Under the pieces are notes generated by a model. It made no database searches. It was not told the origin of the DNA and saw nothing but the letters and a program-made list of their open reading frames with translations. DNA of 64,000 bases, taken from positions 7,440,001 to 7,504,000 of the forward strand of contig JAZBRS010000077.1 of the NCBI GenBank assembly GCA_037176725.1. The letters run 5' to 3'. This document shows, one piece after another, positions 42,898 through 54,494 of the stretch (positions are counted from its first letter, which is position 1; each line of letters begins with the position of its first letter). Both the position numbers and the translations under genes were made by a program. This DNA comes from Posidonia oceanica. Taxonomy: Eukaryota; Streptophyta; Magnoliopsida; Alismatales; Posidoniaceae.

Positions 42898-43975
42898 TGT
42901 AATATCCTGATTTTCCATAAAATAATTTGAGTTAATTATTTGAAAAATCATTTTCCCTGTTGTTGTTGTGGGTTGGTGTTTGTGTGTCTTTGGTGGTTTT
43001 GTTTCTGGCTCCTCGGTGTTGTTTGGTGTGGCCGAGAAAGTAAGGACTTGGTTGAAGGAAGTTAGGGGCTTGTTTGTGGTTTGTGGAGAGAAAAGGGGAG
43101 GAATGCAATTTTCCCATTTTTCCCCTCCCCCACCGCACGTGCCTCTTCTCTTCTTTCTTCCCTTCTTTCTTTTCCTCATTTTCTTCCGCCACCACTGCCG
43201 ACTGCTGCTGCAGCCCTTGTGGAGATCACCGGTGGTTGGAGGAGGAAGAGGAGGTGCTGCCGATGCTGGAGGAGCGCGGAGGCAAGCTGATGTGAGGAGA
43301 GTGGCGCTCATCGGGTAGAGGAGGTAGGGTTGTTCGTCGGCCGGTCGTGGTTTGGGGTGGAGTGGTTCGCCGAAGTTGGTGCGTGTTTCCCCCTCGAATT
43401 CTTTCCAATTTCTTGCCTAAATGCTTTGAATGCATGTGATCTAGCTATGCCATGAATATTGTAGGATTTTATTTGGTTTTGAATGGTTTTTGGATTGAAT
43501 GTGGTTTGAATGGAAATAGGTTTTATTTGACCTCTTGAGCTTTATGATTTTATATCTTGATGCATGATGCATGGATTGGTTTGATTTTTGTGCTCATGTG
43601 TAGAGCACTCGTGATGCTTTGATTCTAGTATTTACTCGTGATTTATGGGTTTTTGTGGTGAGATCGGTTGAGGTTTCCATCTCAGGCGATTTGTTTTGGT
43701 TCTATTTTGGTTTTCTAAAATCGTCCAGATCGATACATCCTTTTTGATTGGTATGCCGTTTTCTATAGAAATCGGTACAACCGGCCAATTTTGGTGTCCC
43801 GTTTTGCCGTCAGTTTAGGCCAGAATCTGATTTCGGTCTGCCGAAATGGATCAGTCTGCCGATTTCTACGTGGATCAGTTCGACCGCTGGATTTGGTTCC
43901 ACCGAATCAGGGATTTTCGGTCGACTGGTGGCTTTTTTAGTGTGCGGTTTTTGACCTGAACCTGGACTCGGTACC
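42898..43975 (+). mobile_element. LTR-like fragment starting TGTAATATCC (possibly Tekay/Del type)
   Basis: T4's array stops abruptly at TGTAATATCCTGATTTTCC, which resembles Tekay/Del LTR starts as I remember them. A CT-rich stretch (43135-43190) and a GC-rich stretch (43195-43420) follow, then T-rich DNA. It ends where the T3 LTR begins. No PBS or protein is visible, so the family is uncertain. Confidence 0.4.
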
Positions 43976-44584
43976 TGTAGTAATCCCAGTGTTCAGATCG
44001 TCCATGCACATTGCCAAAGCTCGCATACATCGATCAGAATCAGGTTCACTATTAGTGGCTGTGTCCGAGAAGGAAGACTTAACTCGAAAACGCTTAAAAA
44101 AGGGAAAAAGGAAAGAAAAGAAGAAGATAAGACAATTTAGAGTCGCCACCGTGTCTATTAAGTCGGGAGACAAGGAAAACCGGGGAAATGCATGAATAAA
44201 CACGCAAAACCAAGCAAAAGATGCAATGCAAAAGAAATGAGATGCAAATGAATGCAAATGATATAACTCGTGCCAAAGATAAGGGCAATATGGTCATTGC
44301 GGGCCATGAGAAAGGGCAAGGACTTACACTCGCATACACAGGGAAAATGCAGACTTTGAATGCCTAAGTGGCATGAATGCCTAATTAGATGCTCATAGGT
44401 GTGCTCTAAGTGATAGAAATGCGTGCAAGGAATTAAACGTGCTATCTAAGCACTCAGCAATGCTCTCTGTGTTCTGAACCGGGTGAACCTTGGTCTGTGA
44501 GAACTCCAGGCAGTAAGCATCACTGCCCTAAATCCAAATGCAGGCAATAAAACAAAACACCGGTAAAACCAGACAATGTGGACG

Positions 44585-44945
44585 ACATGCAAGGGAAAAC
44601 AACGTCAAACACGCAAAACGGTGCAAAAAAAGAAAGTCAGCATGCAAAACAGTGCAAGAAACAGAGCAAGCACGCAAAACGGTGCAAGAAACAAAGCAGG
44701 CATGCAAAACGGTGTAAGAAACAAAGTAGGCATGCAAAACGATGTGAGAAACAAGGCAGGCATGCAAAACGGTGCGAAAATGAGCAAAAACAGATGCGAG
44801 CACGCAAAACAATGCAAAAACAGGCGAAAACAGATGCTGGCACGCAAAATGGTGCAAGAAACAAAGTAGGCACGCGAAACGGTACGAAAACGAGCAAAAA
44901 CAAATACAAGCGCGCAAAACGATGCGAAAATAGGCGAAGGGGAAG
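44585..44945 (-). repeat. 30/40-bp array in the T3 LTR
   Basis: About ten units CATGCAAAACGGTGCAAGAA, ACAAAGCAGG. Some are ten bases longer (AACAGATGCGAG). The minus strand reads as a repeating CFLHRFACLL peptide, an artefact of the 30-base period. Confidence 0.8.
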
Positions 44946-45599
44946 AATCAAGCAAGTAAAAAGGCAAGCGATGTAAGTGGGAAGACAAACACAGCTTAAG
45001 GACCATGCAATGCAGCTGTGAAGACCTGCAAAGGGAAAAGAAAGCAAGTGGAGGGATCACCACTATTCTGTGACTGTTTCCCACTAAACCGTCCCACGAT
45101 GTGTCTCGCACGCTGCCCAAAGCTTGCAGTGCAATCGGATCATGGAAAAGGGGGGGAAGAAGGTCGCAGTTAGTAGTGAATCGAGGGGATACTCAACCCA
45201 AAGACGCCTAGAGTACGCGAAAAGAGGGAATAGAGGGGATAAGCAAGAAGAGGAAGTCCTAATCTACATGTATGGAAAACGCAGTGCAAAAATAATGCAT
45301 GCAATGCAAGTGATATGTAATTAAGTGCTATGCAGGAGTTCAGAAGGACTTACCATGGAGATTTGAGGCCTAATCTGAGGAGAACCTAGTCGGCATTGAA
45401 GTTTGCTCCACCGGGGAGGTCCAAGTAGCTTGGTTACAAAACCCCGGCGGTCCAATTGGGAGATATTCGGGCTTCAAGGTAGAAGGCGCAAGGGCCAGGG
45501 GAGGAGAAGGGATCTAAGTGTAAAAGGGGTCCTAGGGATGTGCAGAACAAGTCCTCCCACATACATGGGAGCTAAACGTACTTAAAAGTGTGCAAAGAT

Positions 45600-46890
45600 A
45601 CTATGTGCAAAGATGCATGGGTGCAATGCATGTAAAAATGCAAAGATGGGGGTCTAAGTGCAAATGGGGAGAAATGTAGAGGCTTATGTGCAAATTAACC
45701 CTAAATGTGTGCAAAAGAGTGCAAATGCATGCAAGGATGCTAATGCAGGGGTGCATGGGTTAAATGCAATGTTAATTAAGATGAATGTATGCATAAATGC
45801 AAGAAAAGGACCTAAATGCAATTTTGGAAAACTTATGGACTAAAACGCAAAGCCAGCAAACAGGCACAAATCCCAAAAAGAAAACCTACAGGGGATCCTC
45901 ATGCAACTTGGAAAAGCTTGGGCAGAAAAACAAAGCCAGAAAGGACTCAAAAGGTGCAAAAGACACTTGCAAGGACCTATGTGCAAACTTTAAAAAAACT
46001 AAGGGCTTATTTGCAAGAAAAATAGAAAACTTGAGGGGCTTATTGAAACTCAGAAGGACCTGGATGTAATTAAAACAGAACTCAGGGCCAAAATGCAAGG
46101 CTAAAAGAAAGCAAAAACCTACTGAAAACAAGAGGAAGGACTCATCTGCAAATAAATAAAACCTGGGGACTGATCTGCAAACCAAAAGAAATCACATAGA
46201 CATAGGAAAACAAGATGGGAGGACCCCTACGCAATAAAAACAAATCCAGGGGCCTTTCTGCAAGCTGAAAAAATAAAAAAACACAAGCATAGCACACACA
46301 GAGGGACCCAAACGCAAATAAAATAAAGATCTGGACTTTTCAGTAATGCAATATGGTTTTAAAAAATGTTTAAATGAAATGCATGAACTATGGAGGACTA
46401 AAGTACAAATAAAGAAATTACAAGGGCTAAAATGCAATGTGGTATGATAAAATGCAGATTTAAATGACTTTCATGAACTGAGGATGGACCTAGATGCAAT
46501 TTAAAATGAACAGAGGATATTAATGCAATGCAGTATGATAAAATGCGAATTTAAATGAAAAGATAAACCAACAGAGGACCTAAGTGCAAATATAATAAAT
46601 CAGAGGATTAAAACGTAATGTAATAAGATAAAAACTAACATTTAAATGACATTCATCAATTGCAGGACCTAAAAGTAATTAAGTTAAGCTACTGGGCTAG
46701 AAATAAATGAAACTAAAGTTATTTGAACTACAGATGGACTAAAATGTAATAAAAAGAAACAACAGACATTTAACGCAATGCAATATAGTTTTAATTCGAA
46801 TTTAAATCAAACTTAAATCAGCACAGGACCTAAATGTAATAAAAGAAAACTAACAGAGTTTATGTTAATGCAACCATTCAAACTATATTC
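45600..46890 (-). repeat. AT-rich degenerate array in the T3 LTR
   Basis: The same elements as at 20630-22140: GGACCTAAATGCAA, AATGCAATATGG and GATTTAAATGA. Confidence 0.6.
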
Positions 46891-46919
46891 AAGATTTAAA
46901 ACAAAAAAAATAAATGAAT

Positions 46920-48040
46920 AGTAGGTTCTTCCTCCTTCCTCCCGCGTGCACAGGCACAGTGCGGCAGCAGCGGAGTGGCGGCGGCGTGCAGTGCTGAGCG
47001 GCGCAGCGGCGGTCTAGGGCGAGCTGGGCATGCGGCTGGGTAGCCCGGAGGCTGGCGGAGGTAGTGCACGGCTTTGGCAGTGGCGGCGCGCCGCGGAGGC
47101 GCGGGAATGGCCGGTAGAGCTGGCAACTCCGACGAGGCCCAGAGGGCGGCACGATGCATGAAAAATCCGCAAAAATAGGCAAAATGACCACATTCACACA
47201 AGGAACACAGTGGTATAGAGAGTTACCTGTTACGCTAGCTGGATCGCGCCCCCGATGTCAATGGGTTGTGGCCGGCTGGAGGAGGACTATGGCGGCACTT
47301 GGAGGGGCCTGGGAGCTGCTGTAGGGTGCCGGCACGCTCCACGCATGCTGGGGGTGCTCCTGGTGCGCCTAGAAGCGGGTTTCGCTCGTCAGAGGAGGAT
47401 CTGGACTTTTTTGGGTGCCAAGGTTGGGGCCGAGGTTGTTCTGGCGGTGTGCGGCCCTCCGTGTTGAGGTGAGGCTTGCTCTAGGTCGCTGGAGCCTCCA
47501 GAAGTGTCGTGGTGAGGTTTAATTTGGGTTTCGAGGTCTGTGGTGAGTGGTTTGGCAATGAGGAGTTTTTGGGCAATTTTCGGTCACAGGTGTTTGTAGT
47601 GGTGTATGGGAGCTGTGGTGGGTTTCTGGATGAAGTGTCGGTTGGGTTGTGAAGGTGGAGGCTTGGTGAGTAGGATGGAGTTTGGGGAAGTTTTGGTGGT
47701 CGTGGAGGTGGGATTTCAGTGAGGAATGCCGGTCTAAATTGTTTGGGTGCTGGAAGCTTTGGAGGAGGATTCTGGGGTGATTTTGGGGTGTTTTTTGGTT
47801 CTGGAAGAAGGGAAGGGAAGCTGGTTGTTCGGGGAGGCTCTGTGTGTGAAAAAAAAGATGTGTTGTATAGGCAAAAATCCAGTTTTGATCCCCTCAATTC
47901 CACTGATTTCAATGGGTTTTTTGGTCAAAGAAAGGGGTGTTCTGCCACCATTTGACAGGGCATGGAGGGGGAGATGGAGGTCATGGGTTGTGGGGTGTGC
48001 TGGGAAGTCAAGGTGGTTGTCAGGTGAAGGTTTGAAAAAA
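46920..48040 (-). other. GC-rich and GT-rich part of the T3 LTR
   Basis: A GC-rich block (46920-47160, 47240-47480) surrounds the donor-like CAG/GTAACT on the minus strand. Open frames here have low-complexity composition and no recognisable domain. No gene is called. Confidence 0.5.
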
Positions 48041-49155
48041 AAATGTAATGGGGGAGGTGCTGTCGTTTTGCTGTGAGAGAGGAGGAGAAGAAGTGAAGAA
48101 GAAGAGGAGGAAGAAGGAGGAGGAGTGTAGTTGGGCTGGGCTTGATGCATAGTGGTAAAAAAAGAAAAAGAAAAAGAAGAGGAAGAAGAGGAATGGGTTG
48201 GGCTTTGGTTGTAGAAAATAAGAAAGAAAAGAAATAAAAAGAAATGGAAAGAAGGAGAGAAAGAAGGAGAGAAAGAAGAAAAGAAAAAGAAAAAGGAAAA
48301 GAAAATGAATTTGGGTTTTGATTTTTAAGTTGGATTTGTTTTAGAAATTTGAAGTAATGGTTTTTTAGTTTTTCTTTTTAGTTATTCTTTTAAGTTTGTT
48401 AATGGTTTTTTTATATTTTTTCCTTGATTGTTTTAATTGTTTGAATTTTCTCCTTGATTTAAGTTTGTTAATTGATTTTTGAGTTTTCTTTTCCATCATA
48501 AGTTTGTTAATTGTTTTTAAGTTTTTTAATTTGATTAAGTTTGTTGATTGTTATTAAGTTTTTAAATTGATTAAGTCTTTCCCCTTTGATTTTAATTATT
48601 AATTGTTTTTAGATTTGTCTTCTTTTTAGTTGTTAATTGTTTAAGTTTTTCTCTTAATTATTTTCTTAGAGTTTTTTAATTGTTTTGATTTGTTTCTTTT
48701 GATTTTAGGTTTATTAGTTGTTTTAATTTTCTTTTGATGATTTTAAGGTTTTTGATTAAATTTTTAGATTGTTTTTTAAGGGTTTTGAGTGGTTTTTCTT
48801 GTGTTTGCTTCTTTAATTGTTTTTAATGGGTTTTGATTTGTTTTAATTGGCTTTAAGTTTTGAAATTTGTTTTTTAATTGTTTTGAATTGTTTTTAATTA
48901 GTTTTAACTGTTTTTGGGTTGTTTTGATTCGCTTTTAATTAGATTTTCTTTTGAATTATTTTTAGGTATTTGATTTATTTTTCTAGTTGGATTTTTCTCT
49001 TTAGTTGTTTTAAGAAGTGTTAAATGGGGTTGATGATGAGTTTAGAGAAGAAATGAGAAGAAGAAAGGGGGAGAATAGTGAAGAGAGAGAAAAGAATAAT
49101 CAGGAGAGAGAAAAGAATAATCAGGAGAGAGAAAAGGATAATCAGGAGAGATAGG
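48041..49155 (-). repeat. Purine and T-rich low-complexity region of the T3 LTR
   Basis: AAGAAGAGGAGGAAG runs (48070-48310), then AAGTTTGTTAATTG-type repeats (48320-49020), then GAGAGAGAAAAGAATAATCAG repeats (49080-49155). Confidence 0.7.
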
Positions 49156-49355
49156 GAGGATAAAGACCTGAATTTGAGGGGGTTTTGTGCAGGTGTGTTC
49201 CTAGGGTTTAGAGGGATGTGATCTGGGGTTTTCTATGATTTTAAATAGGACTTTCTAGGGTTTTTGGAAGGTTTAGGGTTTAGGGTTTTGAGAGAGTTTT
49301 TGTTGTGGGGTTTTCTAAGGTTTTGAAAGGATTGTTTTTCCTAGGTTTTCTAGGG

Positions 49356-49742
49356 TTTTTGGATGGTTTTCTAGGTTGAAGAAATGTAGGTTTTCCTAGA
49401 GTTTTTGTGTAGTTTTCTAGGTTAAAGAAATGTAGGTTTTCCTAGAGTTTTTGGAGTGGTTTTCTAGGTTGAAGAAGTGTTGATTTTCCTAGAGTTGTTG
49501 GATAGTTTTCTAGGTTGAAGAAGTGTGGATTTTGCTAAGGTTTTTGGATAATTTTCTAGGTTGAAGAAGTGTTGATTTTCCTAAGGTTTTTGGATAGTTT
49601 TCTAGGTTGAAGAAGTGTTGATTTTCCTAGTGTTTTTGTGTAGTTTTCTAGGTTGAAGAAGTGTTGATTTTCCTAGAGTTTTTGTGTAGTTTTCTAGGTT
49701 GAAGAAGTGTTGATTTTCCTAGAGTTTTTGTGTAGTTTTAGG
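49356..49742 (-). repeat. 46-bp tandem repeat in the T3 LTR, about 8 copies
   Basis: Unit TTTTCTAGGTTGAAGAAGTG, TTGATTTTCCTAGAGTTTTT, GTGTAG. The last copies are nearly identical, so they are recent. Telo-box-like AGGGTTTAGGGTTTTG lies just before, near 49270. Confidence 0.88.
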
Positions 49743-49876
49743 CTAAGGTTTTGAGAGGGTTTTGAAGTGGTTTTGGTTTAGGAAATGGTCGTGATTTTGG
49801 GTTTGGTTTAGGTGTTGGTTTAGAAGCCACCAGAGAGAGATCCACCATTTCAGCTTGTCAAAATGGGGTGTCAACA

Positions 49877-49889
49877 GATGCCCCTCCCT
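49877..49889 (-). promoter_or_regulatory. Polypurine tract of T3
   Basis: GATGCCCCTCCCT on the plus strand is AGGGAGGGGCATC on the element's strand, directly before the LTR start TGTTGACACC. Confidence 0.85.
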
Positions 49890-50400
49890 GAGTGAGGTCA
49901 ACGGGACCGAGGCCGCTACTCAGGGTTGACAAGACACTCCATTTGACTGGAGAGCCAATTGTTCTTGGCGTGAGCTGCTTATTCGGCGGATGCACCGACA
50001 ATCGCGGTCCAATGCCGAAGTGCTAGATGCAGATGCAGATGCAATGTTCATGGAATGCAATGTATGCAAGGTATGCTAATGCGATGCAATGCTGATGATG
50101 CAATGCAATTAGTCTAGCATGCGATGCTTATAAAGATGAAGTGCAGAATTGATACAAAAGGATGCTAAGAGAAACTACGATGCAACATGAAAATTTGGCT
50201 GCAAATCCAAACTTACGCAACAGAGGGGGGGAAAAGGGCAGCCTGTCCCCGCCTGAGGGAGCAAGCAAGCAAGGCGGCTGGAGCCACACAGAAAAGGGGC
50301 AACCAAAAACAAAAGGAGGTGCGAAGGGAGAGGGGGACCCTCTCCTGCCGTAGAGGGATGCGGGACTTCGTCTTCCTGGAACAAAGTCGTGCGAAGGAAG
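49890..50400 (-). other. T3 PPT-proximal region
   Basis: Sequence shared with T1, T2 and T4 (GAGGTCAAC, GGTTGACAAGACA, GGCGGATGCACCG), then GCAATG-rich low complexity, then a GACTTCG/AAGTC module near 50370-50395 related to 1822-1982. No gene is seen. Confidence 0.55.
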
Positions 50401-51430
50401 TGACAAGTTATCGGACTTATCAACCGGAGGGGATGAGTTTCGGATCATCAGCCAAGAGTGATAGTTTACGGTCCTATCAACCGAAAGCGATAGTTTACGG
50501 TCCTATCAACTGGAAGCGATAGTTACTGGATATCAGCCGGAAAACATGATTGCGCGAGATACTTTTGGATATCAGCCAAGAACGATAGTTTACAGTCCTA
50601 TCAACCGAAAGTGATAGTTTACAGTCATATCAACTGGAAGTGCAATCATGAGTGATAGTTACTAGATATCAGCCGGAAAACGCAAACGCCCGCGATAGTT
50701 TTGGATATCAGCCAAAGAGCGATAGTTTACGGTCCTATTAACCAGAAGCGATAGTTTACGATCCTATCAACCGGAAGCGATAGTTTACGGACCTATCAAC
50801 CAGAAGCGATAGTTTACGGTCCTATCAACCGGAAGCGATAGTTTACGGTCCTATCAACCGGAAAGGGTGTTTGCGAGTGATAGTTACTGGATATTAGCCG
50901 AATAACACAACTGCATGTGATAGTTTTGGATATCAGCCTAAGAGAGATGAGTTTTGGATCATCAGTCAGAGAATGATAGTTTACGGTCCTATCAACCGGA
51001 AGCGATAGTTTATGGTCTAATCAACCGGAAGCGATAGTTTACGGTCCTATCAACCGGAAAGCTGCAGTTGTGAGTGATAGTTACTGCGTATCAGCCGAAA
51101 GAGTGATAGTTTACGGTCCTATCAACCGGAAGCGATAGTTTACGGTCCTACCAACTGGAAGTGATAGTTTACGGTCCTATCAATCGGAAAGAGATGATGC
51201 TTAACGGCCATCTGCCGGAAAGGTGATGCTTAACGGCCATCTGCTGGAAAGGTGATGTTTAGCGGCCATCAGCCGGAAAAGGTGATGTTTAACGGCCATC
51301 AGCTGGAAAGCATGATGCTTAACAGCCATCTGCCGGAAAGGTGATGTTTAACGGCCATCAGCCGGAAAGGGTGATGCTTAACGGCCATCCGCCGGAAAGG
51401 GTGATTGATTGATAAGATGATGGACTTATC
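50400..51430 (-). repeat. T3 hairpin arrays (28-bp and 27-bp units)
   Basis: First, about 25 units of GATAGTTTACGGTCCTATCA plus ACCGGAAGC, with arms GATAG/CTATC (for example 50460-50478). Variants have arms GATGA/TCATC (50432-50449) and GATA/TATC. Then about seven units GTGATGCTTAACGGCCATC, TGCCGGAAAG with arms GATG/CATC (51190-51410). Confidence 0.85.
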
Positions 51431-51625
51431 AGCTAGGATGATTGGAGCCCGTGACATCCAGGTATTTCAACGGGGGAACGACAGGGTGTGATACCATAGG
51501 ACATCTAAAAAAGAAGCCCCTGGTATCAGGATGATACCAGCGGACAGTCGAAGCACCCCTGGCATCGAAAAGCGAAGGATAGACAAAACTGACGTGTTTG
51601 TCAAACGAGTAGTTTGGGGTACCAG
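51430..51625 (-). other. Conserved structured 3' module of T3
   Basis: The hairpin CTGGTATCA-gga-TGATACCAG lies at 51520-51540, with CCCC before it and CGG after. GAAGCACCCCTGGCAT, CAAAACTGACGTGTTTG and GGGGTACCAGCCC also match the T1 and T2 modules on the opposite strand. Confidence 0.65.
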
Positions 51626-51922
51626 CCCGAAGGAGACTCAGCTGGGGATGCTTGGTAGCTTGACTTGACAGCGTGGGTCTGCAGAGATTCTGGTGCCTGG
51701 ATTGTTTGTTGAGGACTTTCCTGCATTGTTTGGCAGCAAGTCTGGCCAGGGGCCTCAAGAAATGATTGGTAATGATTATGAAATGCATTAAGCAGTCTTG
51801 AAGTGCAGGAAGACAGCACAAAACACTTTTGCATTGATAGAACTATTGATTACACACCTGTGGCAGGCCAAAAGATACAGCATAACTTGAAAGGGAACTA
51901 AACTAGTAGCTGCATAAGTGCC
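51626..51922 (-). other. Tail after the T3 extra ORF
   Basis: No coding frame was found. The segment lies between the stop of the extra ORF and the structured module, as in T1 (3404-3869). Confidence 0.4.
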
Positions 51923-53125
51923 CTAGCCGGTTCTGGCCTTCTTTGACTGCCTGGAGTCAGGGAACAGGGGGCCACCTGGCGGGATTTCATTGATGGGCCA
52001 GAGCTCTTGGACCTCGGTCACGTACTCAAGGGTGCATCCTATGCCTCTCACAGTTGTGATGTCTGTTGATCGCACTCCATGTTGCATTAGATTGGCCAGC
52101 TCCTTTGTTGGGGCAGTTGTACTGAGGGGATATGTCTGAAGAAGCTTAGGCGCTGTGCTGTCAACAAAGGCGCCCTGTCGGAAGCCAAACTGGTGCATGA
52201 CCTTGATAGTGTGGTATTCCACACCCGCAGTGAATCCTGGTAGCACAATCAGCCGCATGTCGCGTGTGCTGAAGAAGATAGTGAATGGTTTGGCCATGGA
52301 GGGGATGATACACCAGGTTACTGCGTCATCCGTCAGCTCTGATAGCTTCTCGTATTCTTCCTTGATGCTCTTGACTGTCTTGGCATGGCCGCTATTGTAG
52401 TAGGCTTCAAAAGCATGCACCTGGGGGCACAAAAGGTCCATCTCTAAGAGTGCGGCTAGCTAGACCTGTATAAGTGCTCCGCAGCCATGGAAGTGGCGGC
52501 AGCGATGTGAGATGCGGTCCAGCTCGTGATATGTCTCTGCCAGAACAACCGATGCCAGGTCTATCTGCCGGGTCACCATAGCAAGTGCTATTTCTACAAT
52601 CTCGATGGCCACTGTCAGTCGGCCATGAGTAAAGACCAGCTCGCCTAAGAAACGGGTGACAAATCCTCGGAGGCACAGCTCATCTCCGAGTTCAGCACGC
52701 TTTCCCATGATATCATCAAAGTACGCTAGGCAAAGTAGGGGCGTGGGCCCGTTGGTACAGATCAGTCTTTGTTGGCAGCTTCGAGTAGAGAGCCCAGTCA
52801 GCTGGCTCAGGACTGCAATGTATCCATCACACCTCGCGAAGATAGGCGGTCCCATGATCTTGGAGAAGCCGCAGATCCGGCGCACTTCTTCCAGTGTGGG
52901 TGTCAGTTCAGTTCTGCCAAAGCGGAAGACATGGTGCGCCGGTTTACAGAACCTTACAACGGCGCACAGAAGATAGCGGCTCAGTTCTACATCAGTGGCC
53001 TTTAGCAGTTTGGTTGGAATGCCCCATAGGCACAATTTTTCACAGTCATCTTTGGTAAGCTTGCCGATCCACTCTCGCAGGGTCTCAGAGCAGTGTGCCG
53101 GGGTCACTAGAGTAGGGAAACCCAT
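51923..53125 (-). pseudogene. Extra ORF of T3: DUF7745 / plant-mobile-domain-like protein (one stop)
   Basis: The ATG at 53125 gives MGFPTLVTPAHC. The frame runs about 400 codons to the stop at 51923, with one TAG at 52460-52462 where T1 has tryptophan (VWLAG); frame and spacing are otherwise kept. Residues about 65-90 give CKPAHHVFRFGRTELTPTLEE, then VRRICGF, the DUF7745-like signature. The middle is rich in leucine and alanine and probably helical. The C-terminus ends DSRQSKKARTG, a basic tail that could help nuclear entry. No signal peptide or transmembrane segment is seen. It sits after integrase in sense and is preceded by TAACAG/GTACTTG, a possible acceptor, at about 53172. It aligns with T1 along its length; the function is unknown. 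Confidence 0.65.
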
Positions 53126-54494
53126 TGCGCAGACCGCAGAATGTAGGCAGATAGCTACTACAGAATCTTCAAGTACCTGTTACCAAAACTGTAGATCATC
53201 AGATTTCATACAGGCACATAATCACTGACTGAAAGCAGATTCTGAAGCTGGTAAAGCAGTTCAACATTTTTAGCAGTAAACATTCAGAACATAGCAATTA
53301 AGCACATATAAGTAGAGGGGATTCTATTGGCGCGGGGCAGGGACTAGCAGGAGTTAGAGACCAGCGTAGCTCGATGATGCCAACACATGCTGAGTAGGAG
53401 TACTGTCTCAGTGCTGGAGCAAGTCTTGCAAGGTGGAATGATTAGAGGGAGAGGAGATGATTGGAAATGCAGATGTATGCATGATTTATGATTGGTGTGG
53501 TTTGCTCTCAGCATATGGAGTGCTTTGGTGCCTGCTGTATAGGAAGGTAGCAGTCCCTGACTCACTGGACTCTACTCAGACTCCTAACTTGTTGGTGGCA
53601 CTCTGGGAAAGGACGTTGGTGATGTTTGGTGGTGGTGTAGAGAGGACAGGCTATATGCCAAACTCTTAAGGACTTTCACCTACTCTTTTCCCTTTTCTTG
53701 TCTCTTTTGCTTCTATATAGGGGTGCAGGGCCCTCCCCGTCCCTGTCTTGGAGACAAGGAGGACCTGGCTTGACTTTTGACTCTTCTCTGGGGTAGGTGA
53801 AAGGTGCGGGATTACTCTGCTTGCCTTCATTTTTGGAGTTGACTTTTGCTTTTCCCTTTTTTTCTTTTCTATCATTCTCTTTTTTTTCTTTTTCTTTTTC
53901 CTTTTTGTTTCTTTTGTTGTTGTTTCTTTTCTTCTCTTCTTTTCTCCTTTTTTTTTTTGAGGCTCGCAAGTCTCCGCTATCCCTACCTTAGAGGAAATGG
54001 GTGCTTGGCTTCTGAGACATGGGGGCTAGGATCTTTGGGGTATGAACTTTGGCTTTCTCTTTCTTTCTTTTCTTGTGCATCCAGGCCTAGACATGTGTTC
54101 TCTTTTGGCTAGCATTTTTCTAGGAGTGTTAGTCCTTAGGTGTTTGGGCATTTCGCCTGCTTACCGAGCGGTGGCTCCCTCACTAGCTAAAACATCTTAG
54201 TGTCAGGTGAGGTCGGGAGACTCCTTCCATAGTAGGCAAGCACTTCCGGTTTTCATCACCGGGCAATATGCAATGCATGATTTGGGAGGATGACAATGAT
54301 GATTATAAAAGGGATAAAGGACGGAATGTATGGGAATGCAGTGACATAAATACAGAAGATAGGGCAAAGTGATGTATGAAGATGTACAGGGGTAAAGATG
54401 GAGGAAGTAGGACGAAAAGAGGGACGAAAGCATGCAAGGGGTGGGAATACAAGAGGTGGGACGAAGAAGAAGGATCTGCAATGGTTGCTCTAGG
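53126..54494 (-). other. Spacer between T3 integrase and extra ORF
   Basis: It contains a CT-rich run (53840-53960) and segments shared with T1 (near 53580-53660 and 54120-54200). Pyrimidine-rich DNA on the plus strand is purine-rich on the element's strand, as in T1. No gene is seen. Confidence 0.5.

Larger units (their letters stand above)
43976..49876 (-). mobile_element. T3 3' LTR (5901 bp)
   Basis: The plus strand runs from TGTAGTAATCCCAG to GGTGTCAACA, next to the PPT. The ends match the two solo LTRs, so all three are one family. Unlike the others it lacks the conserved GTGTTAGGCACC block: AAGGACT joins directly to TACACTCGCATAC near 44323, a loss of about 65 bases. Other blocks are as in the solo LTRs, with donor-like ACAG/GTAACT (47225-47229). 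Left flank GTACC; the matching right flank is outside. Confidence 0.88.

Noticed and set aside
36704..49876. T4 LTR to T3 LTR as the two LTRs of one element
   Set aside because: Both are followed on their right by a PPT, so both are 3' LTRs. Their ends also differ (GGTCACA against GATTACTACA on the minus strand).
51923..53125. Viral-type envelope protein in the env position
   Set aside because: There is no signal peptide, transmembrane segment or cysteine-rich ectodomain. The motifs fit a plant domain family instead.
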